From Micromonospora globbae (GTDB lineage: Bacteria > Actinomycetota > Actinomycetes > Mycobacteriales > Micromonosporaceae), in NCBI RefSeq assembly GCF_003610785.1, contig NZ_RAQQ01000013.1, positions 1-64,000 on the forward strand: a stretch of DNA of 64,000 nt. The letters run 5' to 3'. The translations under genes and the position numbers were made by a program. Below the pieces are notes generated by a model. The model searched no databases. It saw only the letters and a program-made list of their open reading frames with translations, and was not told the origin of the DNA. This document shows, one piece after another, positions 8,581-17,284 of the stretch; position 1 is the stretch's first letter; the number at the start of each line of letters is the position of its first letter.

Positions 8581-9567
8581 GTGTCGGACCACTTCACTCC
8601 TGACCGGCCAGCCCTCCGCAGCTGGCTGCCCGGATACCTCGCCCTGGCCGCGATCTGGGGCTCGAGCTTCCTGTTCATCAAGGTCGGGGTCGAGGAGCTG
8701 CATCCGCTCCAGCTCACCCTCTACCGGGTAGCCGCCGGGGCGCTGACCCTCCTCGTGGTGCTCGCCGTGCTCCGCGACCGGCTGCCCCGCGAACCTCGGG
8801 TGTGGGCCCACCTCTTCGTGATCGCGGCGTTCGGCGTGGCCATGCCGTTCACCCTCTTCGGTTACGGCGAGCAGCGCGTCGAGTCGATGCTCGCCGGCAT
8901 CTGGAACGCCACGACGCCGCTGATCGTCCTCCCGCTCGCCGTGCTGGTGTTCCGCACCGAGCGGCTCACGGCGCGCCGGGGCATCGGGCTCGCGCTCGGG
9001 TTCGCCGGCGTGCTGGTGGTGCTCGGCGTCTGGGAGGGCGTGGGCGGGGCTCACTTCGCCGGCCAGCTCATGTGCTTCGGCGCGGCCGCCTGCTACGGCG
9101 TCGCCATCCCGTACCAGAAGCGGTTCGTGGCCGGCAGCGCGCACTCCGGCGTCTCGCTGTCGGCGGCGCAGCTGCTGATGGCCGCGGCGCAGCTGGCCAT
9201 CGTCACCCCGCTGGTGGCCGGGGCGCCTCCGGTGCCCACCGAGCTGTCGCCACGGGTGCTGGCCAGCGTGCTGGCCCTCGGCGCGCTCGGCACCGGCCTG
9301 GCCTTCGTGGTCAACATGCGCAACATCCGGGTCGTGGGGGCGAGCACCGCGTCCAGCGTGACGTACCTGATCCCGGTCTTCGCGGTGCTGATCGGCGCGC
9401 TCGTCCTCGACGAGCGGCTGAACTGGCACCAGCCCGTCGGCGCGTTCGTCGTGCTGCTGGGCGTCGCCGTCTCGCAGGGCATGCTCGGCCGCCGGCGTCG
9501 CGCGACCGTCCCCGCGACGCCCGCCCCGGCGCCCGCGGCGTCCGCGGAGCCGGCCGCACACCGCTGA
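8581..9567 (+). CDS. EamA (DMT-superfamily) transporter
   Basis: 328 residues with about ten hydrophobic helices arranged as two EamA repeats (first ending near LVVLGVWEGV, second GALVLDERLNWHQPVGAFVVLLGV). The opening LPGYLALAAIWGSSFLFIKVGVE is characteristic of RhaT/YdcZ-like drug/metabolite exporters of the inner membrane. The substrate cannot be inferred. The start is either GTG 8581 (AGGA directly adjacent) or the in-frame GTG 8572 three codons earlier; neither has an ideally spaced ribosome site. The C-terminal tail is Ala/Pro-rich. Confidence 0.85.
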   Translation: MSDHFTPDRPALRSWLPGYLALAAIWGSSFLFIKVGVEELHPLQLTLYRVAAGALTLLVVLAVLRDRLPREPRVWAHLFVIAAFGVAMPFTLFGYGEQRVESMLAGIWNATTPLIVLPLAVLVFRTERLTARRGIGLALGFAGVLVVLGVWEGVGGAHFAGQLMCFGAAACYGVAIPYQKRFVAGSAHSGVSLSAAQLLMAAAQLAIVTPLVAGAPPVPTELSPRVLASVLALGALGTGLAFVVNMRNIRVVGASTASSVTYLIPVFAVLIGALVLDERLNWHQPVGAFVVLLGVAVSQGMLGRRRRATVPATPAPAPAASAEPAAHR

Positions 9568-9589
9568 GCCACCGGCACGCCCGCCCCGG

Positions 9590-10660
9590 TCAGGAGTGGC
9601 CGCGCGCCCAGTCGACGAGCTGTTCCGCCGGCCAGGTGTTCACGACCTGGTCGGCGGTCACGCCACAGCGGGCCGCCCGTTCGCAGCCGAACCGCTGCCA
9701 GTCCAACTGGCCCGGCGCGTGCGCGTCGGTGTTGATGGCGAACCGGCAGCCCGCCTCCAGCGCGCGCCGGATGAGCCGCTTCGGCGGGTCCTGCCGCTCC
9801 GGACGGGAGTTGATCTCCACGGCGACGTCGTGCTCGGCGCACGCGGCGAACACGGCGTCCGCGTCGAAGTCGCTCTCCTTGCGGCTGCGCGCCCGGTGCC
9901 CGCGGTCGCCGGGGCCCGTGACACCGGCCGGCCGGGAGGAGACCATCCGGCCGGTGCAGTGGCCGAGGATGTCCAGGTGCGGGTTCGCGATGGCCGTGAG
10001 CATCCGGCGGGTCATCTTCGACCGCTCGTCGTTCAGGCCGCTGTGCACCGAGCCGACCACCACGTCGAGCCGCGCGAGCAGCTCCTCGTCCTGGTCGAGC
10101 GAGCCGTCGGCGAGGATGTCCACCTCGATGCCGGTGAGGATCCGGAACCCCTCGGGCAGCGCCGCGTTCACCTTCTCCACGTGGTCGAGCTGGCGGCGCA
10201 GCCGCTCGGCGGTGAGCCCCCGCGCCACGGTCAACCGGGGCGAGTGGTCGGTGAGCACCACGTACTCGTGCCCCAGCTCGACCGCCGCGAGCGCCATCTC
10301 CTCGATCGGTGACCCGCCGTCCGACCAGTCCGAGTGGGTGTGGCAGTCGCCGCGCAGCGCGGTCCGCAACGCGGTCGCCTCGGCGTCCAGGTCGCTGCCC
10401 TCCGTGGCGAGCAGCCGCCGCAGGTAGACCGGCTCCTCCCCGGCGATCGACTCGGCCACGCAACGGGCCGTCACGTCGCCGACCCCGGCCAGCTCGGTGA
10501 GGGTGCCGGCGGCCGCGCGCTCGGCCAGCTCGGCGGCCGGCAGCGCGGCGAGGGCCTTGGCCGCGGAGCGGAACGCCCGCACCCGGTAGGTCGCCTCGTT
10601 CGCCCGCTCCAGCAGGAACGCGATCCGACGCAGGTCGGCGATGGGGTCCCGGGCCTTCAT
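9590..10660 (-). CDS. PHP-domain phosphoesterase with N-terminal helix-hairpin-helix (PolX-like, no polymerase)
   Basis: 356 residues. Residues 1-100 resemble the DNA polymerase beta/X N-terminal region (IADLRRIAFLLERANEATYRVRAFRSAA, then a hairpin LTELAGVGDVTA). A PHP domain follows with metal ligands in GDCHTHSDWSDG (about 104-115), LTDHSP, GIEVDIL, GSVHSG, INSRPE and INTDAHAP. The catalytic polymerase palm of family X is absent, so this is the PHP part of a bacterial PolX with its DNA-binding helices, probably a metal-dependent phosphoesterase or nuclease in repair or nucleotide clean-up. The ATG has TAGGTT 7 nt upstream (10668-10673), so it is probably leaderless. Confidence 0.82.
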   Translation of the reverse strand: MKARDPIADLRRIAFLLERANEATYRVRAFRSAAKALAALPAAELAERAAAGTLTELAGVGDVTARCVAESIAGEEPVYLRRLLATEGSDLDAEATALRTALRGDCHTHSDWSDGGSPIEEMALAAVELGHEYVVLTDHSPRLTVARGLTAERLRRQLDHVEKVNAALPEGFRILTGIEVDILADGSLDQDEELLARLDVVVGSVHSGLNDERSKMTRRMLTAIANPHLDILGHCTGRMVSSRPAGVTGPGDRGHRARSRKESDFDADAVFAACAEHDVAVEINSRPERQDPPKRLIRRALEAGCRFAINTDAHAPGQLDWQRFGCERAARCGVTADQVVNTWPAEQLVDWARGHS

Positions 10661-10678
10661 CCCACCGAACCTAGCCGG

Positions 10679-11413
10679 TCAGGGCGCCTTCGGGCAGCCG
10701 TGGCGGCGGTGCCACGCACCGACCTCGGCGGCGGGTGCCCGGTTGCCGCCCTTGCGCCAGCTGTCCAGGTAGCGAGCCGGCCAGATCACGCCACGTCGGA
10801 TCCACCAGCCGTCCTGGCCCGCGCACGGTGGCGAGATGCCGAAGTGCAGGTGGCAGACGTTGTTGGCGTTGCCCGTACGCCCCACCTCGCCGAGCTGCTG
10901 TCCCGCCCGGACGCGCACGCCGGGGTCCACGCCGCCCGCGATCCGGCTGAGGTGCGAGCCGTAGTAGCGGACGCCGTCGTCGCCGAGCAGCGCCACCGAC
11001 AGGCCCCCGTTGTCCGGGCCGAGCGGCCCCCGCTTGTCGAACCGGTCGACGCGGCTCACCTCCAGGACGGTGCCGTCGGTCACCGCGACGACCGGCTCGC
11101 CGCAGTCGGCGAAGATGTCGGTCGCCGGGTATCCGGAGTGCGTCCGGTGGTAGGCGACCTTGTCGGCCCGCACCGGGAAGACGTGCCGTGCCGTGCCGCC
11201 GCTCGCGCTCGTGGCCGGTGCCGCCGTCGGCGAGGCGGAGCCGGTCGGCGCGGCGGAGCCCGGCGCCTGGTCCGCGGTGACCGGTGCGCTCGGCGGGGTC
11301 GGCGCCACGCCGCCGGGCGGCGCCCCGGGCCGCGTGGTCGCGCACCCCGCGGCCAGCGTGGCGGCGAGCAGCAGGACCGGGTACGCGCGGCGTCTGGTCG
11401 TCGGCGAGGGCAT
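10679..11413 (-). CDS. M23 family metallopeptidase lipoprotein
   Basis: 244 residues. The signal peptide ends in a lipobox, LAAGC (Cys 24), so it is anchored to the outer face of the membrane. After a Pro/Ala/Ser linker (to about residue 80) comes an M23 (LytM) domain: the first zinc ligands are in YHRTHSGYPATD (H and D), the last in HLHFG. The domain has both ligand motifs and should be an active endopeptidase for peptide cross-links of peptidoglycan. A conserved RTGNANNVCHLHFGISPPC segment suggests a disulfide. It lies 18 bp downstream of no other co-directional gene; the PHP gene follows on the same strand and may be read through. Confidence 0.85.
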   Translation of the reverse strand: MPSPTTRRRAYPVLLLAATLAAGCATTRPGAPPGGVAPTPPSAPVTADQAPGSAAPTGSASPTAAPATSASGGTARHVFPVRADKVAYHRTHSGYPATDIFADCGEPVVAVTDGTVLEVSRVDRFDKRGPLGPDNGGLSVALLGDDGVRYYGSHLSRIAGGVDPGVRVRAGQQLGEVGRTGNANNVCHLHFGISPPCAGQDGWWIRRGVIWPARYLDSWRKGGNRAPAAEVGAWHRRHGCPKAP

Positions 11414-11474
11414 CCGGTCATCCTGGCAGAGTCGGTACGGTGGTACGAGTGGTCCGGCTGAGGGGAGGCGACGG

Positions 11475-11867
11475 GTGACGACCGGCCAGCCTCCCTACCC
11501 GTACGACCCGGGCGCCGCGCACCGGCCCGTGTCGCGTACCCCCTCGGGCCTCTTCCCCGCCGGCCCGCCGAGCCGGCCCACCTACCGCGAACCGCACCCG
11601 GTCACCGGCGCCGGCGTGGCGGCGGGAGGCGGGTCCGCGTTCGTGTGGTTGCTGCTGTTCGGGCTGCTCGGCACCGACGTCGCCGGCTACGCCTGGTGGA
11701 CCCTCGTGGCGGGCCTGCTGGCCTGGCTCGTCGCCGCGGTGCTCGTGCGGCACGGCGACCGGGGGGTGGGCGTCGGGATCGCGATCGTGACCGCCGGCGG
11801 GTGGAGCATCGCGGCCGCCGTCGTGGCGGTGCGCTGGGCGACCAGTGGGGACTGGCCGCTGTGGTGA
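11475..11867 (+). CDS. Small membrane protein of unknown function
   Basis: 130 residues from GTG 11475 behind GGGGAGGCG. The first 45 residues are Pro/Tyr/Arg-rich (QPPYPYDPGAAHRPV), followed by three hydrophobic segments: GGGSAFVWLLLFGLLG, AWWTLVAGLLAWLVAAVLV and GIAIVTAGGWSIAAAVVAV. No family is recognised. It is divergent from the M23 gene, with about 60 bp between starts. Confidence 0.7.
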   Translation: MTTGQPPYPYDPGAAHRPVSRTPSGLFPAGPPSRPTYREPHPVTGAGVAAGGGSAFVWLLLFGLLGTDVAGYAWWTLVAGLLAWLVAAVLVRHGDRGVGVGIAIVTAGGWSIAAAVVAVRWATSGDWPLW

Positions 11868-12046
11868 GGCCGCGAGGCCGGTGCCCGCGCGAGGTCGGTG
11901 CGGGCGCACTCTGGTCACCGGCGGGAGCCCGGTGAACCCGTCAGATCGGTCACCGCGCGGTGTCGGTGACTGCGGCCCGTCGCCGCTCGGCTGCGCTGCG
12001 AAGCCCGGCTTGACGAGGGCCCCACGGCTGACGCACTCTCGCAGCT

Positions 12047-12214
12047 ATGGCCTGGACCACTCCGCGGCTCGACCCCGACCGTAGCCGCCGCCGCCTGCAA
12101 CTCCTCGCCGAGTTGGCCGGGGCCCGGGCGGTACGCCGGCGGGAGCGCCCGCAGCGGCTGCGCACCGAGCGACTGCGACAGATCATCGCCACGCGACGAC
12201 AGCTCGCCGGCTGA
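12047..12214 (+). CDS. Small Arg/Leu-rich protein, hypothetical
   Basis: A 55-residue reading frame from ATG 12047 (MAWTTPRLDPDRSRRRLQLL...) ending QIIATRRQLAG. It would form one long basic amphipathic helix. Codon third positions are mostly G/C, as in neighbours, but there is no clear ribosome site, so it may be a chance frame. No family is recognised. Confidence 0.35.
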   Translation: MAWTTPRLDPDRSRRRLQLLAELAGARAVRRRERPQRLRTERLRQIIATRRQLAG

Positions 12215-12339
12215 ACCGGCGGAGACTTTGTCACGAATGACCGGCGCTTCGGGGCGTTGACCGGTCGCCCGCCGACCCGACCGGCTAACGTGCACGCGTA
12301 ACGAGTCGGCGTGCTGTGCCGAGGGCAATTGGGGGGAAC

Positions 12340-12867
12340 GTGTCGTACTTCGCTGCGGCCGTGGTGCGCGATGACGGCGGCTGGACGGCCGCCGAGGTGA
12401 GCCTGCGGGGGGCCGCCGACATCGACGAGGTCGCGGACCGGCTGCGCGACGTCGACCAGGACGCCGACCTGTCGCTGCTCTTCGTCGAGGCCGACGACAC
12501 CTACCTGGTGATCCTCCGCCTCGACGAGGGCGAGGATCTGCGCGTCTTCGGCTCCGACTCGGCGTACGCGGAGGAGTCCCAGCTGGGCGCGCTGCTGGTC
12601 GGTGACCTGAAGGCGTCGGTGACCGGCCTGGAGGACACCGACGAGCCGCGCGCCGCGGGCGGCGGCGACGAGGAGACCGAGCAGCCGGCCGTCGACCCCG
12701 AGGCCGACCCGGTCGGGGACGCCGACATCCTGGCCGACCTGGGCATCCCCGCGCAGAAGCTGCTCTCCCTCTGCGCCGAGGAGGGCATGCTGCCCGCCGA
12801 CGTGACCGCCGAGATCTGCCAGGTGCTGGGCTGCGCCGACCAGGTCGAGGAACTGCGTGAGGTCTGA
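12340..12867 (+). CDS. tRNA adenosine deaminase-associated protein
   Basis: 175 residues from GTG 12340 behind TTGGGGGG. The N-terminal half (SYFAAAVVRDDGGWTAAEVSL, DADLSLLFVEADDTYLVILRL) and the C-terminal block (ADILADLGIPAQKLLSLCAEEGMLPADVTAEICQ) match the actinobacterial family always found just before tadA. Its role is unknown; the constant pairing suggests it helps or regulates the deaminase. A variable acidic stretch joins the two halves (about residues 105-130). The stop overlaps the tadA start by 11 nt, implying translational coupling. Confidence 0.85.
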   Translation: MSYFAAAVVRDDGGWTAAEVSLRGAADIDEVADRLRDVDQDADLSLLFVEADDTYLVILRLDEGEDLRVFGSDSAYAEESQLGALLVGDLKASVTGLEDTDEPRAAGGGDEETEQPAVDPEADPVGDADILADLGIPAQKLLSLCAEEGMLPADVTAEICQVLGCADQVEELREV

Positions 12868-13591
12868 TCCGCCCGGCGGCGATCCGCTGCTGCCACGCGG
12901 CGGCGAGCCGGCCGACGCCACGGATCCGGCGCTGGAGACCGTACGACCGGGCCAGCCGACGCCGGGCCGGATCGGGCGGGTCGGCCCGGGCGCCGACGAG
13001 GGGTTGGCCGACCCGGGTGACCTGGGCCGCCGGCAGCGGCACGAGCTGTGGATGCGGCGGGCGCTGGAGGTCGCGGTGACCGGGCCGGCGACCCCGGCCG
13101 GCGACGGCGCCGGGCCGGGCTTCGGCTCGGCGGCCGGTTCCGCCTCGCCGGGCGGATCGGCCTCGGGCGTGCCGGGTCCGGCGGAGGGCGGTGCCGAGAC
13201 CACGGCCGTCGAGGACGTCCCGGTGGGCGCCGTCGTCTACGGCCCGGACGGAACCGAACTGGCGATCGGCCGCAACGAGCGCGAGCTGACCGGTGACCCG
13301 ACCGCCCACGCCGAGGTGCTGGCGCTGCGCCGGGCCGCGCAACGGCTGGGGCGGTGGCGGCTCGACGGCTGCACACTCGTCGTGACCCTGGAGCCCTGCA
13401 CGATGTGCGCGGGCGCCCTGGCGCTGGCCCGGATCTCGACGGTGGTCTTCGGGGCCTGGGAGCCGAAGACCGGCGCCGTCGGGTCGCTGTGGGACGTGCT
13501 GCGGGACCGCCGGCTCAACCACCGGCCCGAGGTCTACGCGGGAGTGCTGGAGAACGAGAGCGCCGCGCTGCTGCGCGCGTTCTTCCGCTGA
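12857..13591 (+). CDS. tadA: tRNA-specific adenosine deaminase TadA with a low-complexity insertion
   Basis: 244 residues from GTG 12857 (GAGGAA 5 nt upstream, inside the preceding gene). It should deaminate A34 of tRNA-Arg(ACG) to inosine. The deaminase zinc motifs are complete: HAEV (about 151-154, with the catalytic Glu) and PCTMC (about 178-182). Two oddities: a ~60-residue Pro/Gly-rich extension before the first conserved helix (RQRHELWMRRALEVA), and a ~43-residue Gly/Ser/Ala/Pro stretch (about 75-118) inserted between that helix and the first core strand (EDVPVGAVVYGP). In typical bacterial TadA these two elements are separated by only a few residues. All catalytic parts are retained, so it should be active. 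Confidence 0.9.
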   Translation: MRSDPPGGDPLLPRGGEPADATDPALETVRPGQPTPGRIGRVGPGADEGLADPGDLGRRQRHELWMRRALEVAVTGPATPAGDGAGPGFGSAAGSASPGGSASGVPGPAEGGAETTAVEDVPVGAVVYGPDGTELAIGRNERELTGDPTAHAEVLALRRAAQRLGRWRLDGCTLVVTLEPCTMCAGALALARISTVVFGAWEPKTGAVGSLWDVLRDRRLNHRPEVYAGVLENESAALLRAFFR

Positions 13592-13640
13592 GCCGCGCGC
13601 CCGCGACCCCTCGCCGGCGACCCCTGCCCGGGAGCGCGGG

Positions 13641-14870
13641 CTACCGGAGACTCCGGTCCGGCTCCGCCCGCCGGCTGTCCGGCACGGCGGAGAGCTGCGG
13701 TGCGGCCGGCGCCACGGGCAACCGTACGGTGACCACCAGCCCGCCGCCGTCGCGCGGCTGAGCCGTCACCGTGCCGCCGTGCGCCCGGGCCACGGCCCGG
13801 ACGATGGACAGGCCCAGGCCGAACCCGCGGCCCCCGCCGACCCGGTCACCGGCGAGCCGGCGGAACGGCTCGAAGATCGCCTCCACGTCGTAGCCCGGCA
13901 CCACCGGGCCGGTGTTGCTCACCGTGAGCGTCGCGTGGCCGTCCCACGAGCCGGTGCCGACGTGGACCCAGCCTCCGGTGGGCACGTTGTGCCGCACCGC
14001 GTTCTCCACGAGGTTGGTGGTGAGCCGTTCCAGCAGGACCGGGTCGCCCACCACCGGCGCCGGCGCCAGCTCCCGGGTCACGACCGGTCCGTCGCCCTTC
14101 CCGGCGGCCTGGTCGAGCACGTGGTCGGCCACGTCGGCGAGGTCCACCCGGGACCGGGCGGTGAGTTCGTTCTCCGAGTCGGCCAGGGTCAGCAGCCCGT
14201 CGATCAACCGCTCGTGCCGCTCGTTCACGGCGAGCAGCGACTCGCCCAGCCGGCGTACGTCCTCGGAGGCGCCCGGCCGGGTGACCGCCAGCTCGATGAG
14301 CGACCGGTTCAGCGCGAGCGGGGTGCGCAGCTCGTGCGAGGCGTTCGCGACGAACCGCCGCTGCCCGTCGAACGACCGGTCCAGCCGTTCCAGCATCTCG
14401 TCGAAGGTGTCGGCCAGCTCGCGGATCTCGTCGCCGGGGCCGGAGAGGGAGATGCGTTCGTGCAGGCCCCGCCCGGCCACGTCGGCACCGGCGATCCTCC
14501 GGGCGGTCCCGGTGATCTGGTGCAGCGGTTGCAGCGCCCGGCCGGCGACCAGCCAGCCGAACGCGATGGCCACGACCGAGACCAGGCCCAGCGCGATCCC
14601 GCCCTGGGTGAGCAGCGAGTCCAGCGTCTGGTCCCGCGCGTCGTCCTGCGCCTTGTTGACGATGAGGCGCAGCTGTTCGGCCTGGTCGCCGGTGAGCCTC
14701 CCGTTCATGTCCTGCACCACGGGTTTGACGTCGCGCAGCGCCAGCCCGAACGGCTGCACCGTGCGCTGGTCGACGAGCACGTAGGTGACCGCGAGGAGGA
14801 CCAGGCCGGCCCCGAGGAAGAGGCCGCCGTAGATCAGGGTGAGCCGTGCCCGCAGGGAGAGTCGCTTCAC
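13641..14870 (-). CDS. Sensor histidine kinase
   Basis: 409 residues from GTG 14870. Two membrane helices (about 8-33 and 89-110) flank a short ~55-residue extracytoplasmic loop, followed by a HAMP region (GRALQPLHQITGTARRIAGAD), the phosphoacceptor box FVANASHELRTPLAL (His 179), an N box (NLVENAVRHN) and the G boxes (GFGLGLSIVRAVARAHGGTV). It should phosphorylate the regulator encoded just upstream; the two genes overlap by GTGA. The small sensing loop is typical of kinases that sense membrane or cell-wall damage. The divergent ABC-export operon is its likely target, an inference from position. Confidence 0.92.
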   Translation of the reverse strand: MKRLSLRARLTLIYGGLFLGAGLVLLAVTYVLVDQRTVQPFGLALRDVKPVVQDMNGRLTGDQAEQLRLIVNKAQDDARDQTLDSLLTQGGIALGLVSVVAIAFGWLVAGRALQPLHQITGTARRIAGADVAGRGLHERISLSGPGDEIRELADTFDEMLERLDRSFDGQRRFVANASHELRTPLALNRSLIELAVTRPGASEDVRRLGESLLAVNERHERLIDGLLTLADSENELTARSRVDLADVADHVLDQAAGKGDGPVVTRELAPAPVVGDPVLLERLTTNLVENAVRHNVPTGGWVHVGTGSWDGHATLTVSNTGPVVPGYDVEAIFEPFRRLAGDRVGGGRGFGLGLSIVRAVARAHGGTVTAQPRDGGGLVVTVRLPVAPAAPQLSAVPDSRRAEPDRSLR

Positions 14871-15523
14871 GGTATCCGGTATCCCACGCCGGCCAGGGTC
14901 TCGACCACCTGCGGCTCGCCCAGCTTGCGGCGAAGCTTCATGACGGTGACCCGGACCGCGTTGGTGAACGGGTCGATGTGCTCGTCCCAGGCACGTTCCA
15001 GCAGTTCCTCGGTCGAGACCACGGCGCCGTCGGCGCGCATCAGCTCGACCAGCACGGCGAACTCCTTGCGGGACAGCGGCACGTACCGGCCGTCGCGGTG
15101 CACCTCGCGGCGGGCCGGGTCGAGCACGATGCCGGCGCGGGTCAGGGTCGGCGGCGCGGCCCGGCGGGCTCGCCGGCTCAGCGCGTGCACCCGGGCGGAG
15201 AGCTCGACCAGGGCGAACGGCTTGGTCAGGTAGTCGTCGGCGCCGATCGCGAGGCCGGCCACCCGCTCGCGTACGGCCGCCGCGGCCGTCAGCATCAGCA
15301 CCCGGGTCTCCCCGCCGCCGTCGACGATCGCCCGGCACACGTCGTCCCCGTGCACCCCGGGCAGGTCACGGTCGAGGACGACCACGTCGTACTCGTTCAC
15401 ACCGAGCCGTTCCAGCGCGGCGCCGCCGTCGTACGCGACGTCCACCGCGAACGCCTCGCGGCGCAGCCACTCGGCGATGCTCTCGGCGAGCAGGCTCTCG
15501 TCCTCCACCACCAGGACCCTCAC
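14867..15523 (-). CDS. OmpR/PhoB-type response regulator
   Basis: 218 residues. The receiver domain has the acidic pocket VEDE (7-8), phosphoacceptor Asp 51 (VVVLDRDLPG) and the conserved Lys in LTKPF. The C-terminal winged-helix DNA-binding domain (LSRKEFAVLVELMRADGAVVS to VRVTVMKLRRKLG, ending VETLAGVGYRIP) is of the OmpR type. It is the first gene of the unit, followed by the kinase with a 4-nt overlap. The 154-bp gap to the divergent lipoprotein-ABC operon (starting 15678) would hold its binding site. Confidence 0.93.
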   Translation of the reverse strand: MRVLVVEDESLLAESIAEWLRREAFAVDVAYDGGAALERLGVNEYDVVVLDRDLPGVHGDDVCRAIVDGGGETRVLMLTAAAAVRERVAGLAIGADDYLTKPFALVELSARVHALSRRARRAAPPTLTRAGIVLDPARREVHRDGRYVPLSRKEFAVLVELMRADGAVVSTEELLERAWDEHIDPFTNAVRVTVMKLRRKLGEPQVVETLAGVGYRIP

Positions 15524-15677
15524 CCGTCCATGGTGCCGCCCGCCGGATAACGCCGCCGTAAACGCCCGCCGTTACGCCCCGGATACGCCCCTTGCCGTCG
15601 ACTGGGCGGGAGGCCCGGCGGTGCGTCGTGGCCGATCGGAGCGCCCGGCACACGGCCGGGCCGGGAGAGGAAGCGTC

Positions 15678-16205
15678 ATGCGACGAGGACTGTTCGCACT
15701 GCCGCTGCTGCTCGCCCTGACCCTTCCCGCCTGCGGGAACGGCCAGGACGAGGAGCCGGCGGTGGCGACGGCCGGGGGCGGTGGGGCGCAGGCCGCGTCC
15801 GCCAGCCCGGCGGCCCAGCTCAGCGACGAGGAACGGCAGTTGAAGTTCACCGGGTGCATGCGGGAGCACGGCGTCGAGGTGCCGGACCCGGAGCCGGGCG
15901 GGCAGCGGCTGTTCCGGTTCGACGGGAACACCGACCCGAAGAAGGTGCAGGCGGCCATGGAGGCGTGCCGCCAGTACCTGCCCAACGGCGGCGAGAAGCG
16001 CAAGCTCGACCCGGAGCAGGTGGAGCGGCTGCGCAAGCTCGCCACCTGCATGCGGGAGAACGGCGTGCCCGAGTTCCCCGACCCGTCGCCGGACGGCGGG
16101 CTGCAGCTCCGGCTCGACGTGGTCGACCTCAAGGACCCGAAGGTGAAGGCCGCCATGGAGAAGTGCCGGCAGTACGCGCCGAAGATCGCGGAGGCGACGC
16201 GGTGA
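15678..16205 (+). CDS. Lipoprotein with two Cys-rich repeats, first gene of ABC efflux operon
   Basis: 175 residues; ATG 15678 is preceded by GGGAGAGGAAG. The signal peptide ends in lipobox LTLPAC (Cys 19). The mature part holds a tandem duplication of about 50 residues: first FTGCMREHGVEVPDPEP ending MEACRQYLPNG, second LATCMRENGVPEFPDPSP ending MEKCRQYAPKI. Each repeat has two Cys and a C-M-R-E-x-G-V core, so each probably forms a disulfide-held unit. The family is common next to MacA/MacB-like genes in actinomycetes, but its role is unknown. The stop overlaps the next start (GTGA). Confidence 0.82.
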   Translation: MRRGLFALPLLLALTLPACGNGQDEEPAVATAGGGGAQAASASPAAQLSDEERQLKFTGCMREHGVEVPDPEPGGQRLFRFDGNTDPKKVQAAMEACRQYLPNGGEKRKLDPEQVERLRKLATCMRENGVPEFPDPSPDGGLQLRLDVVDLKDPKVKAAMEKCRQYAPKIAEATR

Positions 16206-17284
16206 GGGTTCGTCGCCCGCGGCTGCGCGCCGTCGCGCTGGCCGCCGCGGTCGTGCTGGCGGCCGCCGCCGGCGTCGCGGCCGCGGTGGGCTTCGGTGGC
16301 ACCGACCGGGGTACGGCCGCCGCCGGCACCACCCCGCCGGCCACCGCCACCGTCACCCGCCAGACGTTGACCGACGCGCAGGAGGTGGACGGGACACTCG
16401 GGTACGGCAGCCCGCGTACCGCCTCCGCCCGCCTCACCGGCACGATCACCGCCCTGCCCGACACCGGCACGGTCGTCAAGCGGGGCGGCCGGCTGTACGC
16501 GGTGGACGACGAACCGGTGGTGCTCCTCTACGGGGCGCTGCCCGCGTACCGGGTGCTCGAACCCGGGGTGGAGGGGGCCGACGTCAAGCAGTTCGAGCGG
16601 AACCTGCGGGCGCTCGGGCGGACCGGCTTCATCGTCGACGACGAGTACACCGACAGCACCGCCGACGCGGTCCGCGAGTGGCAGGAGGACCTCGGGCTGC
16701 CCGAGACCGGCCGCGTCGAGCCGGGCCGGGTCGTCTACGCCGACGGCGCCGTACGCGTGGAGAGCCAGCAGGCCGCCACCGGGGACGCGGCGCAGCCCGG
16801 CCAGGCGGTGCTCACGTACACCGGCACCAGCCGGCTCGTCACCGTGGACCTGGACGTGGACGACCAGCGGCTGGCGAAGAAGGGCGGCGCGGTCAGCGTC
16901 GGCCTGCCCGACGGGGGCTCGGTGCCCGGCAAGATCGAATCGGTGCAGACCGTGATCGACCCGGGCTCGGGCGGCGCGGGCGGCCAGTCCAGCGAGGCGG
17001 AGACGAAGATCGAGGTCACCGTCTCGGTGGCCGACCCAGCGAAGCTCGCCGGATACGACCAGGCGAGCGTCGAGGTCACCTTCACCGCCGCCGAGCGGCC
17101 GGACGTGCTCACCGTGCCGGTGGCCGCGCTGCTCGCGCTCGCCGAGGGCGGCTACGGCGTGGAGGTGGTCGACGGGGGCCGGAGCCGGATCGTGGCCGTG
17201 ACCACCGGGCTCTTCGCCGCCGGCCGGGTCGAGGTGAGCGGCCCCGACATCGCCGAGGGCATGACGGTGGGGATGCCGGCATGA
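16202..17284 (+). CDS. MacA/HlyD-like efflux adaptor with peptidoglycan-binding domain
   Basis: 360 residues from GTG 16202. One N-terminal membrane helix (about 8-28), a lipoyl/beta-barrel-like part starting TVTRQTLTDAQEVDGTLGYG, an inserted peptidoglycan_binding_1 domain (about 120-165: GADVKQFERNLRALGRTGF ... ADAVREWQEDLGLPETG), and a C-terminal barrel with PVAALLAL and GLFAAGRVEV near the end. This organisation belongs to actinobacterial adaptors that link a MacB-type ABC transporter to the wall. It overlaps the genes on both sides by 4 nt, so all four are co-translated. Confidence 0.87.
   Translation: MRVRRPRLRAVALAAAVVLAAAAGVAAAVGFGGTDRGTAAAGTTPPATATVTRQTLTDAQEVDGTLGYGSPRTASARLTGTITALPDTGTVVKRGGRLYAVDDEPVVLLYGALPAYRVLEPGVEGADVKQFERNLRALGRTGFIVDDEYTDSTADAVREWQEDLGLPETGRVEPGRVVYADGAVRVESQQAATGDAAQPGQAVLTYTGTSRLVTVDLDVDDQRLAKKGGAVSVGLPDGGSVPGKIESVQTVIDPGSGGAGGQSSEAETKIEVTVSVADPAKLAGYDQASVEVTFTAAERPDVLTVPVAALLALAEGGYGVEVVDGGRSRIVAVTTGLFAAGRVEVSGPDIAEGMTVGMPA

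Noticed and set aside
10679..11475. A c-di-AMP (ydaO-type) riboswitch before the M23 gene
   Set aside because: Cell-wall hydrolases in actinomycetes often have one, but only about 60 bp separate this gene from its divergent neighbour, too little space.
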